The position numbers were made by a program, and so were the translations under genes. Shown piece by piece: positions 57,466 through 64,000 of a DNA stretch of 64,000 nucleotides. The notes beneath the pieces are model-generated. The model was not told the DNA's origin. It saw only the letters and a program-made list of their open reading frames with translations, and ran no database searches. The stretch is from Bacillota bacterium (GTDB lineage Bacteria; Bacillota; Clostridia; Christensenellales; CAG-138), in NCBI GenBank assembly GCA_023455425.1, contig JAEYCM010000020.1:1-64000 (forward strand), in the 5' to 3' direction. The first letter of the stretch is position 1, and every line of letters begins with the position of its first letter.

Positions 57466-59214
57466 ATGGACGGTCTTTCCCTTTTGGCCGTAAAGCACGA
57501 ACTGAATACGCTTATCGGCGGCAAAGTGGATAAAATACAGCAACCTGAACGCGATACTATCATATTGACCATACGGGCGGGGGGCAGCAATCATCGGCTG
57601 CTCCTTTGTGCGCACCCGGAAAACGGACGGGTACAGTTCACGGAAGTCTCCTATCCAAATCCGCCCGAACCGCCCACGTTCTGCATGCTATTAAGAAAAC
57701 GGCTGACCGGTGGGCGGCTGTTGTCGATTGTTCAGCCCCATCTTGACCGCGTACTGATCTTTTCCTTTGAAGCGCGGGATGAACTTGGGGATACCGTGAC
57801 GCTGCAGCTGGTTGTGGAGTTGATGGGCAAATATTCCAACATCTGTTTTCTCAATCAGAACGCGCAGATATTAGACTGTACCCGCCATGTCAGTGCGGGC
57901 ATGTCCAGCGTCCGCATCCTGCTGCCCGGCGTCATCTATACGCCGCCACCGGCACAGGACAAGCTGAATCCGCTTGAAGCGGCGGAAGAAGATTTTATCG
58001 ATGCGCTTTCTGCACGCGGCAGCGCGCACAAATTGCTTTCCGCGCGGTTTTCCGGGCTTTCTCCGGATTGCGCGCGCCAGATGGTTATGCGGTGGTCTGG
58101 AGAAACGGAACTGCATGCGGAAACACTTTCAGAAACAGACCGCAGATCGTTTGCCAAGTTTTTGTATGGGCTGTACCAATCGTTTGCGGCGGGAGAATTC
58201 CGGCCCGTGCTTGTTTCCAACGAATATCAGGAACCGGTCGCGTTTTATGCGTTCGAGTCTTCCCATTCACAGGATCGGCTTGTTTCGTTTTCTTCCATGA
58301 GCGCGGCGCTCGATAGTTATTACGCGCAGCGGGATTTAATGGAACGGTTCCGCCGCCGCAGCGCGTCCCTGCAGCGGACGCTCCAGAACCATCTGGAGCG
58401 CAATTATAAAAAACAGGCGGTGTTTGAAACCGCGCTCAACCAAAACGAGGATTTGGAGGCGCTTCGCCTCAACGGCGAGTTGCTGCTTGCCCATGTGCAC
58501 CAATTAAAGCGGGGCATGCAAAACGCAAAGTTGATCAATTATTACCTGGACCCGCCGCAGGAAACCGTGGTGGAGCTGGACGAAAAGCTCTCCCCGCAGG
58601 AGAACGCGCAGCGGTATTTCAAGCGCTATCAAAAGGGCAAGGCGGCAAAATCCCTGGCGTTTGAACAACTCCAAAAGACGCAGGAGGAAACCGCGTACCT
58701 GGAAGGGCAGCTCGACAATTTAAACAAATGCGTGACCGATGTGGAGCTTTTGGAGATACGGGAAGAACTGGTGCGGGAAGGATATAGCAAGCCTGAAAAC
58801 AGCCGGAGCAAGCCGCCCAAACACGCGCCCTCAAAACCCATGCGGGTGCTTTCCTCCGACGGAATAGAAATCCTGATCGGCCGGAACAACCAGCAAAACG
58901 ATACGCTTACCCTGCACGTTGCCCGCAGTGATGATCTATGGCTGCATACAAAAAATATCCCCGGCTCCCATGTCATTGTCAGAACCGAAGGGGAAGTTCC
59001 AGAAACCACGCTCAAAGAAGCCGCCATGTTTGCCGCGTATTACAGCAAAGCGCGCGCTTCCGCATCGGTTCCGGTAGATTACTGCGCCCGGAAATTTGTC
59101 AAAAAACCCGCCGGCGCAAAGCCCGGCATGGTGATTTATACCACCAACCGCACGCTGTATGTTACGCCGGACGAAGCGGTGATAAAAAAATTGGAACAAT
59201 CTGCAAATCCCTGA
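57466..59214 (+). CDS. rqcH: RqcH/FbpA NFACT-family ribosome quality control protein
   Basis: RqcH adds C-terminal Ala tails to nascent chains on obstructed 50S subunits and is also reported as a fibronectin-binding protein. The 582-residue product has the NFACT-N domain (MDGLSLLAVKHELNTLIGGKVDKI), a helical coiled-coil region (about 280-450) and the NFACT-R domain (DDLWLHTKNIPGSHVIVR; ARKFVKKPAGAKPGMVIY). GGAGG precedes the ATG. Confidence 0.94.
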   Translation: MDGLSLLAVKHELNTLIGGKVDKIQQPERDTIILTIRAGGSNHRLLLCAHPENGRVQFTEVSYPNPPEPPTFCMLLRKRLTGGRLLSIVQPHLDRVLIFSFEARDELGDTVTLQLVVELMGKYSNICFLNQNAQILDCTRHVSAGMSSVRILLPGVIYTPPPAQDKLNPLEAAEEDFIDALSARGSAHKLLSARFSGLSPDCARQMVMRWSGETELHAETLSETDRRSFAKFLYGLYQSFAAGEFRPVLVSNEYQEPVAFYAFESSHSQDRLVSFSSMSAALDSYYAQRDLMERFRRRSASLQRTLQNHLERNYKKQAVFETALNQNEDLEALRLNGELLLAHVHQLKRGMQNAKLINYYLDPPQETVVELDEKLSPQENAQRYFKRYQKGKAAKSLAFEQLQKTQEETAYLEGQLDNLNKCVTDVELLEIREELVREGYSKPENSRSKPPKHAPSKPMRVLSSDGIEILIGRNNQQNDTLTLHVARSDDLWLHTKNIPGSHVIVRTEGEVPETTLKEAAMFAAYYSKARASASVPVDYCARKFVKKPAGAKPGMVIYTTNRTLYVTPDEAVIKKLEQSANP

Positions 59215-59274
59215 CACCCTGATACAACATGGTGCTATACTATGGACTAGGCGCTGCTTTGCGATCAGCGGAAC

Positions 59275-59310
59275 AAAAAGGCGGCTTACGCTATGAAGCG
59301 GAGCGCCTTT
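59275..59310 (-). terminator. Possible terminator of ylbJ
   Basis: On the minus strand, AAAGGCG (59310-59304) pairs with CGCCTTT (59283-59277) and a T-run follows. The upstream arm lies in the last codons of ylbJ. Confidence 0.5.
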
Positions 59311-60406
59311 CCTTTTTTCCGAACAGCAACGCCAATAGAAGCGCCGTGGCGACCCCAAGCGCGCAGGCAAATAACAGCGCAAGCCCCGTGAGCGCATTGA
59401 CGATATAATACGGCGGCAGGGAAGGCGCAAGCGTTTGTACGGCGGCGGGGAAAAGGGAGAGCACGGCATAGGCAATGACGGCTGAAAACACGCCGTGTAT
59501 GAATTTATAGAAGAGATACCTGAGCGGCTTCCGGAACTCAACGAACGCCATGGCCTGCACCATGACGCTTAGTCCCCCAAAGCCGATTAAGAAAGAGCAA
59601 AGAGGCACGGAGTAGAGGGGGGGCAGCCCCGCTTTTACAATGCGGCTGCACCCGCCCGTCATCTCCATCAGCCCCATCAGAATTCCTTTGGCGGGAGAAT
59701 CGCCGGGTACGTTTACAAAAAGGGCGTCGAGCGGCAGGCTCAAAACATCCAGTACGCGCAATTGCGTGAGCACCTCGGCCAGCACCAAAAAGAACACGAC
59801 GCTGCCGCCGACTTTGAGCATATCCATCATGCCGTCGCCAACAGCGCGGGGCAATGCCTTATAAAACGGATCGGAAGGCATCGGCTTTACCCGGCCAGGC
59901 GGGGATGGGCGGACGGGCTTGATAAAACGCAACGCAACCCCAAGCAGCAATGCGCCGCCATAATACGAGACGGCAAGCGGCCAAAATAGTGCGGTATTTT
60001 GGAACATGCCCCCGGCCACGGCGCCCATGATAAACATGGGACTGCACAGGTTGCATACGGTGCCCAGCCGTTCCGCTTCTTCGTCTGAAATACTTCCGGA
60101 AGCGAGCAGCATGCCGCTCAGCCTTCCGCCTGAAGGATATCCGGAAATGCCGCCCAACAGGATAAGAGGAAACGCGTAGTAGGAAGCGTGTAACTTTCTG
60201 GAAAGCGGGTAAAAAAGATTAGCGAGCAACTGCATGGCTCCGGTCCGCTCGATGAGAGTGGCGCTTGCAAAGAATGGAAATAATGTAGGCAGCAGGATCT
60301 CCCACCAGAGCCGCAACCCCTCCTGTGCCGCCGCCATGGCCGGGCGGGAGTACATCACAAGCAGGATGCAGAATACAAAGGCAATAAAGGCGACGGCGCG
60401 TTTCAT
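59291..60406 (-). CDS. ylbJ: YlbJ-like sporulation integral membrane protein
   Basis: A 371-residue protein with about eight membrane helices and the nucleoside-recognition/Gate-type segments seen in YlbJ: WWEILLPTLFPFF, LILLGGISGYPSGG, SPMFIMGAVAGGMF and LMEMTGGC. B. subtilis YlbJ is needed for spore heat resistance. The ATG at 60406 has GGGAGGT upstream; an earlier frame start at 60481 has no Shine-Dalgarno and reaches into the divergent spacer. The patatin gene starts divergently 77 bases away. In B. subtilis ylbJ, ylbK and ylbM are also neighbours. Confidence 0.9.
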   Translation of the reverse strand: MKRAVAFIAFVFCILLVMYSRPAMAAAQEGLRLWWEILLPTLFPFFASATLIERTGAMQLLANLFYPLSRKLHASYYAFPLILLGGISGYPSGGRLSGMLLASGSISDEEAERLGTVCNLCSPMFIMGAVAGGMFQNTALFWPLAVSYYGGALLLGVALRFIKPVRPSPPGRVKPMPSDPFYKALPRAVGDGMMDMLKVGGSVVFFLVLAEVLTQLRVLDVLSLPLDALFVNVPGDSPAKGILMGLMEMTGGCSRIVKAGLPPLYSVPLCSFLIGFGGLSVMVQAMAFVEFRKPLRYLFYKFIHGVFSAVIAYAVLSLFPAAVQTLAPSLPPYYIVNALTGLALLFACALGVATALLLALLFGKKERRSAS

Positions 60407-60483
60407 ATGCACCTCCCGCGCTGTAACGGCAGCACGAACCAGAAACGATTCCTTAACATCCTTATGAAGGAAGGAGCACATGC

Positions 60484-61335
60484 ATGACGAAAAAGGTAGG
60501 GTTGGCGCTTGGCTCGGGCAGCGTCAAGGGAGTCGCGCATATTGGCGTCATACAGGTTTTAGAGGAAAACGGGGTGCCCATTGATATGGTGGCGGGCTCC
60601 AGCGCGGGCGCGATCGTGGGCGCGATTTACTCCGTTGGCACGGATCTTTCCATTTTGGGCAGATATTTTGAAGCAATCAACAGCCGCGATTTTATGGATA
60701 TGACGGTACCGCGCAACGGAAAAGGCGGCGTTGTCAAAGGCAACCGAATGCAGGAGATGGTGCGGATTTTTACGCATGACAAGACATTTCAGGAAACGCG
60801 CATTCCATTTATTTGTATGGCGGTGGATGTGGAGACGGGCGAGCTTTTGGCATTCCAGAACACGGATAAGAAGCTGCACGAATGCGTGCGCGCCAGCATG
60901 GCCATTCCCGGTATATTCACCCCTGTGCGGATGGATGGAAGGCTGCTGGTGGATGGCGGCGTGTTGGAGCGCGTCCCCTGCATTCCGCTGCGGGAAGCGG
61001 GCGCGGACGTGATCATCGGTGTAGACGTCGGCTACCGGGGCGAGGTGCAGCGGATTGAGGTGCCTACCGCCCGCGCGTTGTTTGACCGATCCCGCGAGAT
61101 TATGATGTGGCACATCACCCGCGCGCGTCAGGAATGCGCCGATATCGTGCTCTGTCCGCAGGTGCTCGACATTATGAAAGGCTTCTCCAACAAGAATACG
61201 TCCGAAGGCATTGAGGAAGGGCGGCGCGTGGCGGAAGAAGCCATGCCGCGTATTCTCGAAATACTGGAGCGGCACGAAATTCCGCTGCGGCCCAAAAAGC
61301 AATTTAGGGCTATATCACGATCGGCGCAACGGTAA
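60484..61335 (+). CDS. Patatin-like phospholipase (YlbK/RssA-like)
   Basis: A 283-residue serine hydrolase. The oxyanion loop reads GLALGSGSVKG, the nucleophile motif GSSAG has Ser40, and the catalytic Asp lies in LVDGGVLE (Asp157), which together form the Ser-Asp dyad. It is cytoplasmic or membrane-associated, with no signal peptide. The substrate is likely a phospholipid or acyl ester. ATG at 60484 follows AAGGAG. Its last 26 bases overlap the end of the convergent tmcAL gene. Confidence 0.9.
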   Translation: MTKKVGLALGSGSVKGVAHIGVIQVLEENGVPIDMVAGSSAGAIVGAIYSVGTDLSILGRYFEAINSRDFMDMTVPRNGKGGVVKGNRMQEMVRIFTHDKTFQETRIPFICMAVDVETGELLAFQNTDKKLHECVRASMAIPGIFTPVRMDGRLLVDGGVLERVPCIPLREAGADVIIGVDVGYRGEVQRIEVPTARALFDRSREIMMWHITRARQECADIVLCPQVLDIMKGFSNKNTSEGIEEGRRVAEEAMPRILEILERHEIPLRPKKQFRAISRSAQR

Positions 61336-62515
61336 AATCCCGCTGTGGCGTTTCCTGCTTTGCAAGCAGCGCGTATACGTCATGGGCGCGGATGTCGGTT
61401 TCCAATATCGCCTGCGCGGACGGGGGCAGGGCAACGGTATCCGCCCGCCGCATAATAAGCGGCAGCGTGCGTTTGCTGGCAATGGCGGAAATCAGGCTGC
61501 GCGCGGTGCGTTTAAATCCCAGCACCCGCAGATAGAGCGCATCTTCCTCAAACACGCTGTGGGCAAGCGGTTTTTTGATGCCGAGTAAGGCGCATGCACA
61601 GATGCGCTTGCACCTGGCAAGCGTGTAGCGTTTGCTTTTGAGCAGGGTTAAGAGTTCCGCGGTTGATTTTGCCTCGCGTGAGGCGCGGTATAATACGTTT
61701 TCAAAGCCTTCCTGCACATCGGGAAGGCTTTTCATGTCTTCCGCGCTCATCATGCGCAGCGCATAGAGCATGAGCGGCTCGGCGTCAAGAAGATTGACGC
61801 AGCGGATGTCGCCCAGTTTAAAGTAGCCGCCTACATACATGGGCATGCCTTCGTACGCGCTTTCATTGCAGGCACAGAGCGCTTCGCGTATGGCGGTGGC
61901 GCTGGAGAATGTACCCGAAAGCGCCGTATCATTGTAACCCGCCCCTACGCGGTGGATGGCAACCGGCTGCGCCTGCGGCGCGTATTGCTGCAAAAACCGG
62001 ACGTATTCCATACCCAATATGCTGTTGGGGGTGGAGAGCGCTTTTAAGAGCGCTTTGGGCGCGCCGCAGGCTTCCAGCGCGTCATAACGCGCGCGGGGGT
62101 AGGATTTGCCCAAAGACAGCTGCTCTTTGAGGGCCGCGCGAAACGCGGGCGGTTCGTCTCTAAGCGCTTCCGCGGCTTTTATGAGCACTTCCGTATCCGG
62201 CGTCTCACTTCCAAAACACAAGCAGTCAAGCACACCCGTGCCCGCAAGCACCCGCACGCCGCCCGCCGCAAACCGCTCCGCGCTTGATATGGCGCACACG
62301 GTGGGCAGTTCCAGCACAAGGTCGGCGCCGGCAAGCAGCGCCCACTGGGCACGGGTGTATTTATCCGCAATGGCGGGTTCTCCGCGCTGCACATAATCGC
62401 CGCTCATGACCACGATGATATAATCGCACTTTGTAACCTCGCGCGTTCGTTCCATGTGGTAGACATGTCCGTTGTGCAAAGGATTGTATTCCGCTATGAT
62501 GCCTGCGACGCGCAT
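61310..62515 (-). CDS. tmcAL: tRNA(Met) cytidine acetate ligase TmcAL (YlbM)
   Basis: TmcAL makes N4-acetylcytidine at position 34 of elongator tRNA-Met, using acetate and ATP. The 401-residue protein has the nucleotidyltransferase motif GIIAEYNPLHNGHVYH at the N terminus, then VMSGDYVQRGEPAI, LPTVCAISSAERFAAGG and KPNSILG-like TPNSILGMEYVRFL segments. ATG at 62515 has AAAGGAAA upstream on the minus strand; a start at 62533 overlaps that site. It diverges from the acetate genes pta-ackA, so it sits next to the pathway that makes its own co-substrate. Confidence 0.93.
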   Translation of the reverse strand: MRVAGIIAEYNPLHNGHVYHMERTREVTKCDYIIVVMSGDYVQRGEPAIADKYTRAQWALLAGADLVLELPTVCAISSAERFAAGGVRVLAGTGVLDCLCFGSETPDTEVLIKAAEALRDEPPAFRAALKEQLSLGKSYPRARYDALEACGAPKALLKALSTPNSILGMEYVRFLQQYAPQAQPVAIHRVGAGYNDTALSGTFSSATAIREALCACNESAYEGMPMYVGGYFKLGDIRCVNLLDAEPLMLYALRMMSAEDMKSLPDVQEGFENVLYRASREAKSTAELLTLLKSKRYTLARCKRICACALLGIKKPLAHSVFEEDALYLRVLGFKRTARSLISAIASKRTLPLIMRRADTVALPPSAQAILETDIRAHDVYALLAKQETPQRDFTVAPIVI

Positions 62516-62613
62516 TCGGATATTTCCTTTCATTTATTTTATATATTTTAACATATTTATTGTTTACATATATCAAACTCATGCTTTTTGGTTGAAAAAT
62601 TATTGGTTTTTTG

Positions 62614-62642
62614 TTCCGAACAGGCAAATAGTATGATATAAT
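62614..62642 (+). promoter_or_regulatory. Promoter for pta-ackA
   Basis: TATAAT (62637-62642) with TG at the extended -10 position and TTCCGA (62614-62619) 17 bases upstream, in an AT-rich divergent spacer. Confidence 0.65.
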
Positions 62643-62734
62643 TTGCAGGGCATGATCGTAACGGCGTTGCCCTTTTTCGCTGTTACACGACGGAGTAAAA
62701 CAAGCCAGGCTTATGGAAGGAGCAAAGGTAAACT

Positions 62735-63733
62735 ATGTCACTCATGGATGGGATCAAGGCGAAGGCCAAGAGCGTAAAAAAGCATATCGTGCTGCCTGAA
62801 GGAACAGAGGAACGTACCATACAGGCGTCCGCCATTATCGTGCGGGAGGGCATTGCGGACGTTACGCTGCTCGGAAGGGAAAAAGATATCCGCGCCGCTG
62901 CGGACAAGCTTCAGGTATCGCTTGAGGGCGTCAATACGCTGGGCCCTGAAACCTCACCGGATCTTCCGGCTTATATCGAAAAATTCTACGAGATGCGCAA
63001 AGCCAAAGGCGTGACCCAGGAACAGGCGGAGCGCACCATGCGTGATCCCATGTTTTTCGCGGCCATGATGGTAAAAGAGCAGAAGGCGGACGGCATGGTA
63101 GCCGGCGCGCTTTGCACAACGGGGGACACGTTACGGCCCGGACTCCAGATCGTTAAAATGGCAAAAGGCATTTCTGTTGTTTCCAGTTGCTTCATTATGG
63201 AAGTTCCAGATAAATCCTACGGTGATAACGGTATTTTAATATTTGCGGATTGCGCCGTCAACCCCAACCCCACAGCGGAACAGCTTGCGGCTATTGCCAT
63301 TTCTTCCGCTGCGACGGGCAAGGCGCTCTGCTCCATGGAGCCCCGCGTCGCCATGCTTTCCTTCTCTACAAAAGGAAGCGCAAAGCATGAGTTGGTGGAC
63401 AAAGTTGCGGAAGCCACCCGCCTGGTGCGCGAGCTTGCGCCCGCACTTAATGTGGACGGTGAGCTTCAGGCGGACGCCGCGCTGGTGGAAAAAGTCGGGC
63501 AATTGAAGTCTCCCGGAAGCCCCGTTGCCGGAAAAGCGAACGTACTCGTGTTCCCGGATTTGCAGGCGGGCAACATCGGCTATAAGCTTGTGCAGCGCCT
63601 TGCGGGCGCAGAGGCCATCGGCCCCATCTGCCAGGGCTTTGCGCGCCCAATCAACGATCTTTCCCGCGGCTGCAGCGTGGACGATATCGTAAGCGTTGTT
63701 GCAATCACGGCTGTTCAGGCGCAGGATTTATAA
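62735..63733 (+). CDS. pta: Phosphate acetyltransferase
   Basis: Pta interconverts acetyl-CoA and acetyl phosphate. The 332-residue length matches the short, single-domain class. Typical segments are HIVLPEGTEERTIQA, MFFAAMMVKEQKADGMVAGA, LIFADCAVNPNPTAEQLAAIA, MLSFSTKGSA and VFPDLQAGNIGYKL. ackA follows 10 bases after the stop, the standard acetate-producing pair of fermentative anaerobes. AAGGAG precedes the ATG. Confidence 0.96.
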   Translation: MSLMDGIKAKAKSVKKHIVLPEGTEERTIQASAIIVREGIADVTLLGREKDIRAAADKLQVSLEGVNTLGPETSPDLPAYIEKFYEMRKAKGVTQEQAERTMRDPMFFAAMMVKEQKADGMVAGALCTTGDTLRPGLQIVKMAKGISVVSSCFIMEVPDKSYGDNGILIFADCAVNPNPTAEQLAAIAISSAATGKALCSMEPRVAMLSFSTKGSAKHELVDKVAEATRLVRELAPALNVDGELQADAALVEKVGQLKSPGSPVAGKANVLVFPDLQAGNIGYKLVQRLAGAEAIGPICQGFARPINDLSRGCSVDDIVSVVAITAVQAQDL

Positions 63734-63743
63734 GGAGGATTAC

Positions 63744-64000
63744 ATGAATATTCTGGTTATCAACGCAGGCAGCAGTTCCCTGAAGTACCAACTGATCAAT
63801 GTTGCCAATGAGAGCGTCATCGCCAAAGGCATCTGCGAGCGCATCGGCATGCCTGAGTCTAAGCTGACCTACAAGCCGACCGGCGGCGAACCGCAAGTGA
63901 TCAAGAAGGACATGAAGGACCATACCGAAGCCATGCAGATGGTGATGGACGCGCTGATAGACGAAAAGGTCGGCGTGCTCAAGAGCACCAAGGAGATCGC
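63744..64000 (+). CDS. ackA: Acetate kinase (3' end outside window)
   Basis: The first 85 residues are visible and start with the classical acetate/propionate kinase motif MNILVINAGSSSLKYQL, followed by ESVIAKGICERIG. Acetate kinase makes ATP from acetyl phosphate. AAGGAGG at 63732-63738 and the preceding pta gene support the start. The frame is open at the window edge. Confidence 0.96.
   Translation, partial: MNILVINAGSSSLKYQLINVANESVIAKGICERIGMPESKLTYKPTGGEPQVIKKDMKDHTEAMQMVMDALIDEKVGVLKSTKEI

Overview
The window reads as chromosomal core DNA of a Gram-positive, Clostridia-type bacterium of moderately high GC. Evidence: PolC-type DNA polymerase, RNase Y, SepF, a DivIVA-domain protein, an RqcH/NFACT protein, and spore-lineage genes (SpoIVFA/SpoIVFB-like pair, YlbJ, YlxY-like). 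TTG and GTG starts are frequent and most genes carry strong GGAGG-type Shine-Dalgarno sites. Species and genus cannot be fixed from the sequence alone. Both window edges cut genes: rseP at the left and ackA at the right. No rRNA, tRNA, CRISPR array, transposase or phage gene was recognised.

Layout. 1-5.9 kb: rseP (3' part), ispG, polC. 6-14.4 kb: rny, a dipeptidase, a zinc-ribbon protein, a sigma-factor partner-switching cluster (STAS protein, decayed anti-sigma ATPase, SigB/F-type sigma, intact anti-sigma ATPase), purA, purB and a convergent mntP. 15.1-29.5 kb: the classical translation/RNA operon rimP-nusA-rnpM-ylxQ-infB-rbfA-nrnA-truB-ribF-rpsO-pnp-ylxY-like-M16 peptidase, then a dUTPase-type pyrophosphatase. 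IF-2 here has a long Gln/Gly/Arg/Tyr repeat tract. 29.5-36 kb: an orphan HlyD-like protein, yggS, sepF, a minimal DivIVA protein, a YgiQ-type radical SAM protein and lgt.

36-45.4 kb is the most unusual part. Nicotinate phosphoribosyltransferase and a small lipoprotein are followed by a 1628-residue protein that appears to join an HD domain, helical repeats, a NadD-like nucleotidyltransferase, a GNAT-like domain and a PRTase-like domain. A lactate/malate-dehydrogenase-like protein follows it 2 bases later, then a convergent DUF3810-like membrane metalloprotease. The neighbours suggest a pyridine-nucleotide theme, but this is inference.

45.5-64 kb: a TIM-barrel epimerase-like protein, pgi, an orphan sugar-binding lipoprotein, a RodA/FtsW protein, the SpoIVFA/SpoIVFB-like pair, a radical SAM/DUF2344/RNase G trio, a FAH-family hydrolase, YerC, RqcH, the ylbJ-patatin-tmcAL group, pta and the start of ackA.

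Intergenic DNA is notable. Several spacers (7.7-7.95, 24.3-24.9, 32.3-32.8, 37.9-38.2 and 57.3-57.4 kb) hold hairpins and dispersed repeats, including one roughly 40-bp repeat present in opposite orientations at 7.9 and 32.6 kb. The first about 1.2 kb has Leu-codon use clearly different from the rest, with the change inside ispG.
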